Position numbers and translations under genes: made by a program
Shown here: positions 47,416 through 60,003 of the stretch, in pieces
Numbering within the stretch: position 1 is the stretch's first letter
Layout: each line of letters starts with the position of its first letter
The notes under the pieces: generated by a model
What the model was told of the DNA's origin: nothing
The model's database searches: none
The model's input: the letters and a program-made list of their open reading frames with translations, nothing else
Origin: Lysobacteraceae bacterium NML91-0213
GTDB lineage: Bacteria > Pseudomonadota > Gammaproteobacteria > Xanthomonadales > Xanthomonadaceae
Assembly: GCA_002798175.1 (NCBI GenBank)
Contig: NWQL01000002.1
Location: 445,475 to 509,474, forward strand
Direction of reading: 5' to 3'
DNA: 64,000 nt

Positions 47416-47931
47416 TCAGCCGGCAGGCCACAGGCGCACCAGTGCGCCATCCCGGCCCTGCACCGGATCCTGCGGTGGCACCGGGACCGCGGCGATGCGT
47501 TCGCGGATTTCGTCGGTCGGCGGTGCGGTCCGAAGGTCGTAATCCTGCTGGCCTGCGGGGTAGCCGCCGACCACCAGGAAATCACTGCTGCAACGCACGC
47601 GGCAATGACCGGTGCCCGCCGGCAGCACGACCACGTCGCCACGACCGATCTCCACCCGCTCGCCCTCCGGGCCGCCCAGCAGCACCGTTGCAGTGCCACG
47701 CGCGACGCCCAGCACCTCGTGCGAGGTGGAATGGTAGTGGTGGTAATCGAAGATTCCGGCCCGCCACTGCGCCGGCCAGCCATTGGCGGCAAACAGCCGC
47801 TCGAACGCCGACGCCGTGCCCTCCCCGTCGGCGCCACGCGCCACGTGGCGATACACCAGCACCGGCAGTCGCGGGTTGTTGGGGATGCGTTGGTTCGGCG
47901 AAAGCAGCAGGGTGTCGGGTGCGGACGGCAT
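47416..47931 (-). CDS. Cupin-domain protein, YjlB-like
   Basis: 171 residues from ATG 47931; the GTG at 47970 has its GGAG too close. Family pattern: RIPNNPRLPVLVYRHV, NGWPAQWRAGIFDYHHYHST and HEVLGVARGTATVLLGG, then GDVVVLPAGTGHCRV. The HYHSTSHEVLG and GTGH residues form a typical cupin metal site. Biochemical role unknown. Stands alone between tadA and guaA. Confidence 0.85.
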   Translation of the reverse strand: MPSAPDTLLLSPNQRIPNNPRLPVLVYRHVARGADGEGTASAFERLFAANGWPAQWRAGIFDYHHYHSTSHEVLGVARGTATVLLGGPEGERVEIGRGDVVVLPAGTGHCRVRCSSDFLVVGGYPAGQQDYDLRTAPPTDEIRERIAAVPVPPQDPVQGRDGALVRLWPAG

Positions 47932-48030
47932 CAGCGTGACTCGCCGGGGAAGGTGGCCGATGGTGGACACCTCCGCGTCGACAGCCTGTGGACCGGCGCG
48001 CGCCGCTCGGCCGCGCGTGCCGTCAACGCG

Positions 48031-49595
<1,565 letters not shown>

Positions 49596-49599
<4 letters not shown>

Positions 49600-49859
49600 T
49601 GCTGAGCAGGCTCGGGAGGTGCAGGCGTTGAGGAGGACGGCGCCCGGTCAGGGCCGCCGAAGGTGCAGGCGTGGCGTTCGGCATCCCAGCTGCCGCCATT
49701 GCCGGTGCAGGAGCGCACCAGCTGATGTCCGCGATACCACTGCAGGCCCATCAGCACGACCACGACCAGGGCCAGTGCGGCCATGCCGAGCCCCAGCCGC
49801 CGCTTGCGCGGCGGGCGTGGGCCCGCGTCGGAGGGCTGTGTGCGGTGACGACGGGCCAT
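49596..49859 (-). CDS. Small single-pass membrane protein between guaB and guaA
   Basis: 87 residues. Basic, Pro-rich N-terminus ([20 protein letters not shown]), one membrane helix (about 23-42, [20 protein letters not shown]), a short periplasmic part with two Cys ([20 protein letters not shown]) and a Pro/Ser-rich tail. It starts 1 nt after the guaB stop and overlaps guaA by 4 nt, strongly suggesting it is translated. No function recognised. Confidence 0.78.
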
Positions 49860-49860
49860 C

Positions 49861-51402
<1,542 letters not shown>

Positions 51403-51576
51403 TTACGCGGATGTACACGGAGCAGAAGCGTGGGTGGGCGCCCGCGGTTGATCGCGCTGCATCTGGATCGCGCCGCACCTGGCCGGACCTTCCGCCTGTG
51501 CCGCGCCGACCTGCCTTGCGCCGCGCGCATCCACGGCAATAACGCCCGTTGCCCAGATCCGCGCGGAGCGGCTGGC

Positions 51577-52455
51577 TCAGGCGTCGGATGCTTCCGCCGC
51601 CTCGAGGGTGTTCTGCATCAGCGTGGCCACGGTCATCGGCCCCACCCCGCCTGGAACCGGAGTGATCCAGCTGGCGCGCCGGGCGGCCGCCTCGAAGCCG
51701 ACATCACCGACCAGCCGCCCGTCATCGAGGCGGTTGATGCCGACGTCGATCACCACCGCGCCCGGCTTCACCCACTCACCGGGCACGATGCCGGGACGCC
51801 CCACGGCCACCACCAGGATGTCGGCTTCGCCCACGTGGCGCTGCAGCACGTCGGCGGGCGTGAACTTGTGGCAGCTGGTCACCGTGCAGCCGGCGATCAG
51901 CAGCTCCAGCGCCATCGGCCGGCCGACATGGTTGGACACGCCGACGATCGTCGCGCTCTGCCCGCGCACCGGCCGGTCGGTATAGGCCAGCAGCGTGGTG
52001 ATTCCGCGCGGCGTGCACGGGCGCAGGCCGAACTGGCGCAGCGCCAGCTGGCCGACGTTTTCCGGATGGAAGCCGTCGACGTCCTTCAGCGGGTCGATGC
52101 GCTGGATCAGCCGGCTGGCGTCGGCGATACCCGGCAGCGGCAGCTGCACCAGGATGCCGTCGACCTCCGGATCGGCGTTGAGCCTGTCGATCAGCGCCTC
52201 CAGCTCGGCCTCGCTGGTGCCGGCAGGCAGGTCGATGTCGATCGCGCGGATGCCGACCTTCTCCGCGGCGCGGCGCTTGTTGCGCACGTACGACTGCGAG
52301 GCCGGATCCTGCCCGACCAGCACCACCGCGAGCGTCGGCCGCGGCTTTCCCGACGCGACCCTCGCATCCACCCGCAGGCGCAGCTCATCGAGCAGCGAGT
52401 CGGCGATGCGGCGGCCATCGAGGATGCGGGCGGTGTGGCTGGGGGCCTGGGTCAT
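51577..52455 (-). CDS. folD: Methylenetetrahydrofolate dehydrogenase/cyclohydrolase FolD
   Basis: 292 residues from ATG 52455. Signatures: [20 protein letters not shown] with the catalytic Lys, [37 protein letters not shown] and GDVGFEAA ... [15 protein letters not shown]. Bifunctional enzyme interconverting 5,10-methylene-, methenyl- and 10-formyl-THF. One difference: the usual GRSxxVGxP NADP motif has S followed by N (GVSNHVGRP). Confidence 0.97.
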   Translation of the reverse strand: MTQAPSHTARILDGRRIADSLLDELRLRVDARVASGKPRPTLAVVLVGQDPASQSYVRNKRRAAEKVGIRAIDIDLPAGTSEAELEALIDRLNADPEVDGILVQLPLPGIADASRLIQRIDPLKDVDGFHPENVGQLALRQFGLRPCTPRGITTLLAYTDRPVRGQSATIVGVSNHVGRPMALELLIAGCTVTSCHKFTPADVLQRHVGEADILVVAVGRPGIVPGEWVKPGAVVIDVGINRLDDGRLVGDVGFEAAARRASWITPVPGGVGPMTVATLMQNTLEAAEASDA

Positions 52456-52561
52456 CGGATCGGTCGGATACGCGGGGGCGCATTGTCGCCGATGGCAGCC
52501 GCCGTTTGCAGGCGCCGCGATCGCGCGCGATGCTGGCCCGCCATCCGGACACGGCCCGGCG

Positions 52562-52861
52562 ATGACCGACACCACCACCGAACTCGAAGCCGCGGCGTTC
52601 CGTCGCCTGCTGCAGCACCTCAACCTGGACCGGCCCGACGTGCAGAACATCGACCTGATGATCCTGGCCGGCTTCTGCCGCAACTGCCTGGCTGACTGGT
52701 ACCGCGAGGCGGCGGATGAACGTGGCATTCCCCTCGACCGGGAAGCCGCGCGCGAACGCATCTACGGCATGCCGTTCGCCGAATGGAAGGCCCGTCACCA
52801 GCGCGAAGCGACGCCCGGGCAACTGGCCGCATTCGAGGCGGCCCGGCGGGCGCATCCCTGA
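52562..52861 (+). CDS. DUF1244 family protein
   Basis: 99 residues. Conserved pattern: [37 protein letters not shown] and the region [18 protein letters not shown]. The CRNC pair is typical of this small soluble family of unknown function. Divergent from folD, with 106 nt between them. Confidence 0.9.
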   Translation: MTDTTTELEAAAFRRLLQHLNLDRPDVQNIDLMILAGFCRNCLADWYREAADERGIPLDREAARERIYGMPFAEWKARHQREATPGQLAAFEAARRAHP

Positions 52862-52988
52862 TCGACCCACGGCCTGGCACGGTCGCCTCCACCACCAGCC
52901 GTGGCTGCCGGCCCGGCCGTGGTGCAGCCGTCACCACGCACGTACGGGGCAACCCGGCTTCGGCGGGCGACGCTGCTGTGGCGACCGC

Positions 52989-54041
52989 TCAGTCCGCCGC
53001 TCCGGCGGGTACACGGGGGCAGCGCGGCACGCGGGTGTCGCCGGCCACGCAGTGGACGCAGCAACCGGCAGGCGTCCCGGCCGGCTGCGTCGGAAACCCT
53101 GCCGGCAGGGGTTGCGCTGCTGCCGCCGGCGTGGGCGGTGGCGGCGGCACCAGGCCTGCCAGCGCCTCCGGCGGCCGCAACTGCAGGAGCACCGTCCAGT
53201 CCTGCCGGTTGGCATTGCACTGCGCGGGAAGGTCCGGGCTGCACGGCGGATCGGCGGGGCTGCGCGACGGCAGGTCGCGGAACCGGCCGCCCGCAGTGAG
53301 TGGCAGTACGCGCATGGTGACGCCATCGAATACGTTGCCACCCACCAGCCATGCCAACCCGAGCCTCGGCTGTGCATCCACCACGATGTCGCAATGCATG
53401 CCAAGCCCTTCGTCGCTGGTGGCCAGCAGCTGTGCAAGCCCGGCAAAGCCGAAGGTCCGGTCGGCCGAGCGCGCATAGCAGAGCAGGTCGCCGCGCGCGG
53501 GGGTGGCCGCCTCGGGCGCGACCACGCGGTATGGGCTGTCGTCGGGCGCGCGATAGGCATCGCGTACATAGGACACGTGGCTCGCCGAAGCATTGAAGCC
53601 CGGCAGCGCGGCCTGGCGGACCACCCACGACACGAACGCCGCCGACCACGGCGTATCGATGATGAAGGTCCGGCATGCGGGCAGCGCTGCCCCTCCCGTG
53701 CCGGCATGCCCGCACTCCGCCGCGCCCGGGCGCTGGGCCACGGCGCCCATCAGGCCGCTGCCATGCCAGTAGCCGGCCACGCGGCGCCAGGCATGTTCGC
53801 CATTGGCCAGCTGGCTGGCCTCCGCCTCGCGCACGCTGGATCCGGCCACGCGGCCTTCGCTGTCGATGAAAGGGCGATACCAGAGCTGGTGCTCGTGGCA
53901 GGCGATCGCCGCGATGCGGGTAGCGAAATCGACCGCGTTGGTCTGCGCGCGCAGCAGTGGACAGGGATCCGCGGCGCTCACGGCGCCGGGCAGCAGCAGG
54001 CAGGCGTACAGCAGCAACAACGACCACCAGCGTGACGGCAT
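52989..54041 (-). CDS. Secreted DUF2272 domain protein
   Basis: 350 residues with a signal peptide (SLLLLYACLLLPGAVSAADP). The DUF2272 core includes DTPWSAAFVSWVVRQAALPG and RGDLLCYARSADRTF with a later GMHCDIVVDAQ, which resembles a CHAP/NlpC-like fold with possible Cys and His ligands. The C-terminus is Pro-rich and ends in a Cys-rich stretch (GCCVHCVAGDTRVPRCP). A cell-envelope hydrolase is possible but unproven. Confidence 0.85.
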   Translation of the reverse strand: MPSRWWSLLLLYACLLLPGAVSAADPCPLLRAQTNAVDFATRIAAIACHEHQLWYRPFIDSEGRVAGSSVREAEASQLANGEHAWRRVAGYWHGSGLMGAVAQRPGAAECGHAGTGGAALPACRTFIIDTPWSAAFVSWVVRQAALPGFNASASHVSYVRDAYRAPDDSPYRVVAPEAATPARGDLLCYARSADRTFGFAGLAQLLATSDEGLGMHCDIVVDAQPRLGLAWLVGGNVFDGVTMRVLPLTAGGRFRDLPSRSPADPPCSPDLPAQCNANRQDWTVLLQLRPPEALAGLVPPPPPTPAAAAQPLPAGFPTQPAGTPAGCCVHCVAGDTRVPRCPRVPAGAAD

Positions 54042-54117
54042 GCGATGACCCCGACGGACCGGAAGAGGCCCCCGATCCTGCCTACTTCGCCGTGAAGACC
54101 GTCGACAGGTCGTGGCG

Positions 54118-55251
54118 TCAGGTCACGCCCGCGCAGAATGCCGCGTAGTCGATATAGCCCGGGAAGTCCCGCCCCGGTGCGCACAGCGGGCAGTCGGGGT
54201 CCGGCGCAAGCCGGGTTTCGCGGAAACGCATCGCCAGTGCATCGAAATGCAGCAGGCGGCCGCGCAACGGCTCGCCGATGCCCAGCAGCAGTTTCAGGGT
54301 TTCGGTGGCCTGCAGCAGCCCGATCACGCCCGGCAGCACCCCCAGCACGCCGGCTTGCGAGCAGTTCGGCGCGGCCTCCGGCGGCGGCGGCTCCGGGAAC
54401 AGGCAGCGGTAGCACGGCGCTTCGCCCCGGCGGCCGCCGGTGTCGAACACGCTGGTCTGGCCTTCGAAACGGTGCACGGCACCGTAGACCAGCGGCTTGC
54501 CCAGCCTCACGCAGGCATCGTTGACCAGGTAGCGCACCGGGAAGTTGTCGGCGCCGTCGATCACCACGTCCACGCCCTCCAGCAGCGCTTCGACGTTGCC
54601 ACTGGTGACCCGCTCCGCCACCGGCTCGATGCGCGCGCGCGGGTTGAGCGCCGACAGTGCCACTGCCGCCGAGGCGACCTTGGCGTGGCCGATGCGGGCG
54701 TCGGTATGCAGGATCTGCCGCTGCAGGTTGCTGCGGTCCACGACGTCGTCGTCGACGATGCGCAGCCTGCCCAGACCGGCAGCGACCAGGTAGTAGGCCG
54801 CAGGGGAGCCGAGCCCGCCGGCGCCGACCATCATCACGTGGGCGCGTTCCAGCCGTCGCTGGCCCTCCACCCCGATTTCGGGCAGGCGCAGATGGCGCGC
54901 GTACCGATCGTGGAAATCGAGGTCGACATGCGCCGCCGGCGCGGCCATCGGCAGCCCCTCGCCCTGCCAGCGGCTGGTGCCCCCGACCACCGACGCAAGC
55001 CGGCGGTACCCAAGTGCCTGCAGCTGCCGCGCGCCCTGCAGCGACCGCGCACCGGACTGGCAGATCAGCACGACCTCGTCGCCGGCCTGGGCCGTCCGGG
55101 CAATGTGGCCCTCCAGTTCGCCCAGCGCGATGCCCCGCGCACCTTCCGCCATTCCAAGGTCGCGCTCGTGCTGCTCGCGCACATCGACAAGCCGCGCGCC
55201 GGCACGCTGGCGGCGCAATGCCTCGCGCGGGGTGATTTCCTCGATGCTCAT
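54118..55251 (-). CDS. moeB: Molybdopterin-synthase adenylyltransferase MoeB with N-terminal rhodanese domain
   Basis: 377 residues. A rhodanese domain (about 1-105) with active loop CQSGARS is followed by a ThiF/MoeB domain: FHDRYARHLRLPEIGVEGQR, the nucleotide loop MMVGAGGLGSPAAYYL, RSNLQRQILH, DGADNFPVRYL and two Cys pairs (CYRC, CPLC) for zinc. It adenylates the C-terminus of MoaD or ThiS. The rhodanese is at the N-terminus, opposite to eukaryotic MOCS3, and could supply sulfur. moeA lies upstream. Confidence 0.93.
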   Translation of the reverse strand: MSIEEITPREALRRQRAGARLVDVREQHERDLGMAEGARGIALGELEGHIARTAQAGDEVVLICQSGARSLQGARQLQALGYRRLASVVGGTSRWQGEGLPMAAPAAHVDLDFHDRYARHLRLPEIGVEGQRRLERAHVMMVGAGGLGSPAAYYLVAAGLGRLRIVDDDVVDRSNLQRQILHTDARIGHAKVASAAVALSALNPRARIEPVAERVTSGNVEALLEGVDVVIDGADNFPVRYLVNDACVRLGKPLVYGAVHRFEGQTSVFDTGGRRGEAPCYRCLFPEPPPPEAAPNCSQAGVLGVLPGVIGLLQATETLKLLLGIGEPLRGRLLHFDALAMRFRETRLAPDPDCPLCAPGRDFPGYIDYAAFCAGVT

Positions 55252-55325
55252 GGCGGTGATTATCGCCCGCCGGGCCGCAACCCGCGGTTAGCGACCAGCA
55301 CCGTGCAGGCATGCGACGTGCTGAT

Positions 55326-56561
55326 TCAGTACGCGATGACCGGCACCGCCGTGCCGGCCGGATAGTGCCGGGTGCCTTCCTCGAGCACGATCAGCGCGTC
55401 CGAGTCGGCGGCGGCACGCATCCGGTGCGAGGCATCGGCGGCATTCGGCTCCACCTGCAGCAGCCCGTTACCATCGTCGCGCAGCCGGCCGCGCAGGAAC
55501 TCGAGCCGCCCGTGGCGCTTGTCCCAGTCGCGCGCCAGACGTGCACTGCGGAGCGGGCGCGGCGCCCTGCCCTGCAGGCCGTCGGCCAGCCGCCGCCCCA
55601 GCGCAAGCCAGGTCGCCAGCACCGACACCGGGTTGCCGGGCAGGCACAGGAACAGCGCGTTGCCGAGCGTGCCGCCTTCGGCCAGCAGCACCGGCATCCC
55701 CGGTTTCAGCCGCGCCGTCCAGAACACGATGTGCGCACGCTCGCGCAACAGCTGCGGAAGGTGGTCCTTCTCGCCCGCGGACACGCCGCCGCAGGTCAGC
55801 ACCAGGTCGAACGCGTGACCGGCATGCAGCAGCGCGGAATACATCTGGCCGGGGTCGTCGGGCAGCGTCGGCCACGCGGTCGGCTCGAGGCCAGCCTCGC
55901 GCAGCAGCGCCATCAGTTGCACGCGGTTGGCGTTGTAGATCATCCCCGGGCCGAGCGGCATGCCGGGTTCGGCGAGTTCATCGCCGGTGGTGAACACCGC
56001 CACCGTCGGCCGCCGGTGGACGGCGACGTCGGTCATGCCCTGGGCGGCGCACAGCGCCAGCCGCGTCGCGGTGAGCACGTCGCCGCGTGTGAGCAGCAGG
56101 TCGCCGACTCGACAGTCCTCCCCGGCGCGGCGCACGAATCGCCCGGCGGATTCGCCCGGTGGTATCCGCACGCGACCGTCCACCAGCGACACGTCTTCCT
56201 TTGCTGCCACGCTGTCGGCGCCGGTTGGCAGCGGTGCGCCGGTAGTGATGCGCACGCACTGCCCGGGCCCCACCGCCAGCTGCGACACCGGCCCGGCGAA
56301 GCGGTCTCCGACCGGCAGCAGGCCCTTGCCGGCCGCCACCGCGAGGTCGACATGACGGTAGGCGAAGCCGTCCATGGCGGCGTTGTCGAATGGCGGCTGC
56401 GCCAACACCGCGTGCACGTCCCCGGCCAGCACGTGGCCATGCGCGCGTGCAAGCGGCAGGCGCTCCGGGGACAGCCGGTGCTGTGCCGCCACCACGTCGA
56501 TCAGCCGGCAGGCTTCGTCATACGCGATGCGGGTGGGGAATCCGTCGGACGCCGGCATCAT
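55326..56561 (-). CDS. moeA: Molybdopterin molybdenumtransferase MoeA
   Basis: 411 residues. Conserved regions: RAHGHVLAGDVHAVLAQPPF, DNAAMDGFAYR, VRITTGAPLPTGADSV, TGDELAEPG and TCGGVSAGEKDHLP, and PGNPVSVLATWLAL. Inserts molybdate into adenylated molybdopterin. It begins 10 nt after the der stop, so der, moeA and moeB may share a transcript. Two adjacent ATG codons (56561, 56558) can start it. Confidence 0.96.
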   Translation of the reverse strand: MMPASDGFPTRIAYDEACRLIDVVAAQHRLSPERLPLARAHGHVLAGDVHAVLAQPPFDNAAMDGFAYRHVDLAVAAGKGLLPVGDRFAGPVSQLAVGPGQCVRITTGAPLPTGADSVAAKEDVSLVDGRVRIPPGESAGRFVRRAGEDCRVGDLLLTRGDVLTATRLALCAAQGMTDVAVHRRPTVAVFTTGDELAEPGMPLGPGMIYNANRVQLMALLREAGLEPTAWPTLPDDPGQMYSALLHAGHAFDLVLTCGGVSAGEKDHLPQLLRERAHIVFWTARLKPGMPVLLAEGGTLGNALFLCLPGNPVSVLATWLALGRRLADGLQGRAPRPLRSARLARDWDKRHGRLEFLRGRLRDDGNGLLQVEPNAADASHRMRAAADSDALIVLEEGTRHYPAGTAVPVIAY

Positions 56562-56571
56562 CGTGTCGCGG

Positions 56572-57969
56572 TCACTTCCGCTTGACGTGGCGCATCAGGC
56601 GACGGCGCTGGGCAACCTGGCGATCGCTGAGCTCGTTCTTGCGGTCCTTGTAGGGATTCTCGCCCTCCCGGAAGGCGAAGCGCACCGGCGTGCCCACCAG
56701 CTTGAAGCGCTTGCGGAAGAAGTTCTCCAGGTAGCGGTGGTAGCTCTGCGGCAGCGACTTCAGGCGGCTGCCGTGGATCACCACCGTCGGCGGATTGGTG
56801 CCGCCCGGATGCGCGAAACGCAGCTTCGGCACATGCCCGCGCACCGTGGGCGGCGGATTGGCGGTGTAGGCAGCTTCCAGCGCCTTGGTCACCTCGGACG
56901 TGCCGAGTTCGCGGGTGGCCGACAGATGGGCCCGGTGGATGGCCTTGAACAGCTCGCGCAGGCCCGAGCCATGCAGGGCGCTGATGCGCACATGCTCCGC
57001 CCACGGCACGAACGCCAGCTTGCGCGACAGCAGCGCCTCGACCTGCTCGCGCTGGTACGTGCTCAGGCCGTCCCACTTGTTGACTGCAACCACCAGTGCA
57101 CGCCCGGCGTCGAGCACCGCGCCCAGCACGGTCGAGTCCTGGTCGGTCACGCCCTCGCTGGCGTCCAGCATGACAACCGCCACCTGGCATTCCTCGATCG
57201 ACTGCAGGGTCTTGATCACCGAGAACTTCTCGACCACCTCCTCGACCTTGCCGCGCCGGCGGATGCCCGCGGTGTCGATCAGCCGGTACTTCCGGCCGTC
57301 GCGCTCCATGTCCACCGAGATCGAGTCGCGGGTGGTACCGGGCACATCCGAGGCGATCATCCGTTCCTCGCCAAGGAGCCGGTTCACCAGCGTCGACTTG
57401 CCGACGTTGGGGCGCCCGATGAAGGCGATGCGCACCCGTTCCGGATCCTGGTCGAGGACCTCGCCATGGCCCTCCTCGGGCAGCCGCTCCAGCAGGTCGT
57501 CGAGCAGGTCGTCCAGGCCCAGCCGGTGTGCCGACGACACTGCGGTGGCGTCGTCGAAACCGTAGCGCGAGAACTCGGCGATCGCCTGGCGTGCATCGAT
57601 GCCGTCGGTCTTGTTGACCACCAGCAGCGTCGGCCGGGAATGCCGGCGCAGCCACTGCATCAGCTCGTCGTCGAGCGCCGAGGGGCCTTCGCGCCCGTCC
57701 ACCACGAACAGCACCAGGTCGGCTTCCTCGGCCGCCGCGCGTGACTGCCGCGCGGTGGCGCCGGCAAGGCCCTCCTCCTCGCCGGCGATGCCGCCGGTAT
57801 CCACCAGCACGAACGGCCGTTCCGGCTCCAGCCGGCAGATGCCGTAGTTGCGGTCGCGGGTGACCCCGGGCTCGTCGTGCACGAGTGCGTCACGGGTACG
57901 CGTGAGCGCGTTGAACAGCGTCGACTTGCCGACGTTGGGGCGCCCGACCAGGGCGACGAGAGGCAGCAT
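56572..57969 (-). CDS. der: Ribosome biogenesis GTPase Der (EngA)
   Basis: 465 residues from ATG 57969 ([16 protein letters not shown]); an upstream start at 58011 is not needed. Two tandem G domains, each with GRPNVGKST and a DTAGI or DTGGI switch, plus NKTDG and NKWDG, and a C-terminal KH-like domain ending in a basic tail (RLMRHVKRK). Essential for 50S subunit maturation. Confidence 0.98.
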   Translation of the reverse strand: MLPLVALVGRPNVGKSTLFNALTRTRDALVHDEPGVTRDRNYGICRLEPERPFVLVDTGGIAGEEEGLAGATARQSRAAAEEADLVLFVVDGREGPSALDDELMQWLRRHSRPTLLVVNKTDGIDARQAIAEFSRYGFDDATAVSSAHRLGLDDLLDDLLERLPEEGHGEVLDQDPERVRIAFIGRPNVGKSTLVNRLLGEERMIASDVPGTTRDSISVDMERDGRKYRLIDTAGIRRRGKVEEVVEKFSVIKTLQSIEECQVAVVMLDASEGVTDQDSTVLGAVLDAGRALVVAVNKWDGLSTYQREQVEALLSRKLAFVPWAEHVRISALHGSGLRELFKAIHRAHLSATRELGTSEVTKALEAAYTANPPPTVRGHVPKLRFAHPGGTNPPTVVIHGSRLKSLPQSYHRYLENFFRKRFKLVGTPVRFAFREGENPYKDRKNELSDRQVAQRRRLMRHVKRK

Positions 57970-58008
57970 GTGGGCAATCCGCGGAAAAAAGACGGGAGAT
58001 GGAAACGG

Positions 58009-58034
58009 CATCGGCCGCAGCGATGCGGCCGATG
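58009..58034. repeat. Perfect 11-bp inverted repeat between bamB and der
   Basis: CATCGGCCGCA-GCGA-TGCGGCCGATG, in the 118-nt gap. On the - strand it lies about 54 nt after bamB ends and 40 nt before der starts. Could be a terminator or der leader structure. Confidence 0.5.
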
Positions 58035-58044
58035 ACCATCTTAG

Positions 58045-58071
58045 GGATCCTGCCCGTCGAGTGCAGGATCC
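58045..58071 (-). terminator. Hairpin after bamB
   Basis: GGATCCTGC and GCAGGATCC arms (9 bp, 9-nt loop), 17 nt after the bamB stop on the - strand. No T-tract, so only a possible terminator. Confidence 0.45.
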
Positions 58072-58087
58072 GCGGCGCGCGCGGCCG

Positions 58088-59278
58088 TTACTGGCCGATA
58101 CGCCAGGCGCTCAGGTCGCCGTCGATGTTCTGCACGACGAGGATCCCGTCGGCCACCACCGGGGTGCCTCGCAGGGCATCCCGACCGGCACGGGCCCGGG
58201 CGGCGAACTGCCCGCTGTCGAGCTGCAGCCAGTGCAGGTAGCCGTCGTAGTCGCCGACCACGACATGGTTGTCATGGACCACGGCCGAGGTGAGGTCGCG
58301 GCGGGCGAGCCCGTCCTGCTGCCACATCGCCGATCCGCTGCGCTTGTCCAGGCCCCAGACCGTGCCCGCCGGGTCGGAGACTGTCAGCAGGTTGGGCGCC
58401 AGGCCGAGGCGGCCGGAGCCACCACGATCGCTTACCCACAGCGGACGGCCGGTCGGGCCGTCGATGGCCATGGTGGTGCGCTTGTAGCTGGTGGCGAACA
58501 CCGCGGTGCCATCCAGGACCGGCGTGCCATCGATGTCGGCCATGCGCTCGAGTTCGGTCCGGCCATCCGGCGGACCGACCAGCTGTTCCCACAGCACCCG
58601 GCCGTCGGCAAGGCTCAGCGCGACCATCGTGCCATCGTCATTGCCGACGAACACCACGCCGGGGCCCAGCAACGCGGAACCATGGCCGCGCACGGTCAGC
58701 GTGGGCAGCTCGCGCACCCAGAACCAGCGCCGCGCGCCGGTGGCGACGTCGAATGCGGTGACCCGGCCGTCGTTGGAGCGCACGATCACCGTGCCCTGCC
58801 CGATCACAGGCGCCGCCAGCACCTCGTTGCCGACCTTGGCCTGCCAGCGCTCGGTGCCGGTGGCCGCGTCCAGCGCAACCACTTCGCCGTCCAGCCCGCC
58901 GACCACGACCAGGCCTTCGCCATGGCCCGGGCCACCGGACAGCCGGAGGTCGGAGGCGTAGTGCCAGGCCTGCGCACCGCTCTGGAGGTCGAACGCACGC
59001 ACGCCACCCCGCACGGCAGCGGCATACACACGGCCATCGCCGACCGCCGGGGCCTGACGGACGCCGATGGCGCCCTCGCCCTTGCCCGCGTTCGCGGTCC
59101 AGATCCGCGTCGGCGTCGCGGTGGCGGTGAACTCGACCAGCGGCGCCGGTTCGGTGGTGTTGGGCTTGTCGTCGTCGCTGCTGAACCAGCCGCGGATGGT
59201 GCCGCAACCGCTCAGCGCAAGCGCGCCCAGGATGAGGATGGCGCCACGCAACGCGGCAGAACGCTTGGCAGACTTCAT
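58088..59278 (-). CDS. bamB: Outer membrane protein assembly factor BamB
   Basis: 396 residues. Lipoprotein signal with lipobox ALSGC (lipidated C25). The mature protein is an eight-bladed beta-propeller of PQQ-like repeats (for example [20 protein letters not shown] and [20 protein letters not shown]). Part of the BAM complex in the outer membrane. Start overlaps the yfgM stop by 1 nt (TGATG). Confidence 0.96.
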   Translation of the reverse strand: MKSAKRSAALRGAILILGALALSGCGTIRGWFSSDDDKPNTTEPAPLVEFTATATPTRIWTANAGKGEGAIGVRQAPAVGDGRVYAAAVRGGVRAFDLQSGAQAWHYASDLRLSGGPGHGEGLVVVGGLDGEVVALDAATGTERWQAKVGNEVLAAPVIGQGTVIVRSNDGRVTAFDVATGARRWFWVRELPTLTVRGHGSALLGPGVVFVGNDDGTMVALSLADGRVLWEQLVGPPDGRTELERMADIDGTPVLDGTAVFATSYKRTTMAIDGPTGRPLWVSDRGGSGRLGLAPNLLTVSDPAGTVWGLDKRSGSAMWQQDGLARRDLTSAVVHDNHVVVGDYDGYLHWLQLDSGQFAARARAGRDALRGTPVVADGILVVQNIDGDLSAWRIGQ

Positions 59279-59907
59279 CAAGAGGCCTCGTCGGGGGTCG
59301 GTTCGCCGCCCGCGGCAGCGAGCTTGATTTCGATCAGGCCGCGGCCGGGAGAGGCGACGTCGGTCTGTGCGAGCGCGCGGGAGTACGCCGCGCGGGCCTC
59401 GGCGTCCTGGTCGAGCGCGGCATGGGCATCGCCGAGCGTCTCCAGACCGCTGGCATCGCCTGCATCGCGAAGCAGGGCCACGGCTTCTTCGGCACGCCCG
59501 GCATCGATCAGCAGCTGGCCAAGGCGCTGGCGGCGGATCGGTTCGAGCGCCGGGTCATTCGCCGCCGTGCCCTGCAGCGTCTGGATGGCGGCGTCGTGCT
59601 GGTCGGCCTGGACCTGTGCGCGTGCCAGGTCCAGCGCGGCGAGTACGCCGTAGCTGCCGCCCTGCAATGCCTCGACCTGGCGCTGTGCATCGGCGAGATC
59701 GCCACTGGCGAGGTCGGCGACCAGACGCTGGTAGGTCATGCCGGCCTCCACGCGCTGGGCGTGCTGGTTGCCCTGCCACCAGCGCCAGCCGCCCACGAGG
59801 GCAAATGCCACCACGATGCCTGCGAGGATGCCGAAGCCGTTTTCGCGCAGCCAGGTACGGACGCGCTCACCCTGTTCGTGTTCGTCCGGAAGATCGTCGA
59901 TCGCCAT
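59278..59907 (-). CDS. yfgM: YfgM-like ancillary SecYEG translocon protein
   Basis: 209 residues. Acidic cytoplasmic N-terminus, single membrane helix (about 24-44, GFGILAGIVVAFALVGGWRW), then a TPR-like periplasmic domain. Matches the YfgM/TPR_21 family, which with PpiD handles proteins leaving the Sec channel. Directly upstream of bamB as in enterics. Confidence 0.93.
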   Translation of the reverse strand: MAIDDLPDEHEQGERVRTWLRENGFGILAGIVVAFALVGGWRWWQGNQHAQRVEAGMTYQRLVADLASGDLADAQRQVEALQGGSYGVLAALDLARAQVQADQHDAAIQTLQGTAANDPALEPIRRQRLGQLLIDAGRAEEAVALLRDAGDASGLETLGDAHAALDQDAEARAAYSRALAQTDVASPGRGLIEIKLAAAGGEPTPDEAS

Positions 59908-60003
59908 GCTGTCTCTCGCCGCACGCGGGGCGCGCGACCTGTTGTTCTTCTATGGGGCCCGCATGCACGCGGGCCGGTGGGATACGCCCGGCGGGCGTGC
60001 GGA

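Noticed and set aside
59955-59974. GGCCCGC-ATGCAC-GCGGGCC hairpin between rodZ and yfgM as terminator
   Set aside because: Only 7 bp with no T-tract; expected often by chance at this GC content.
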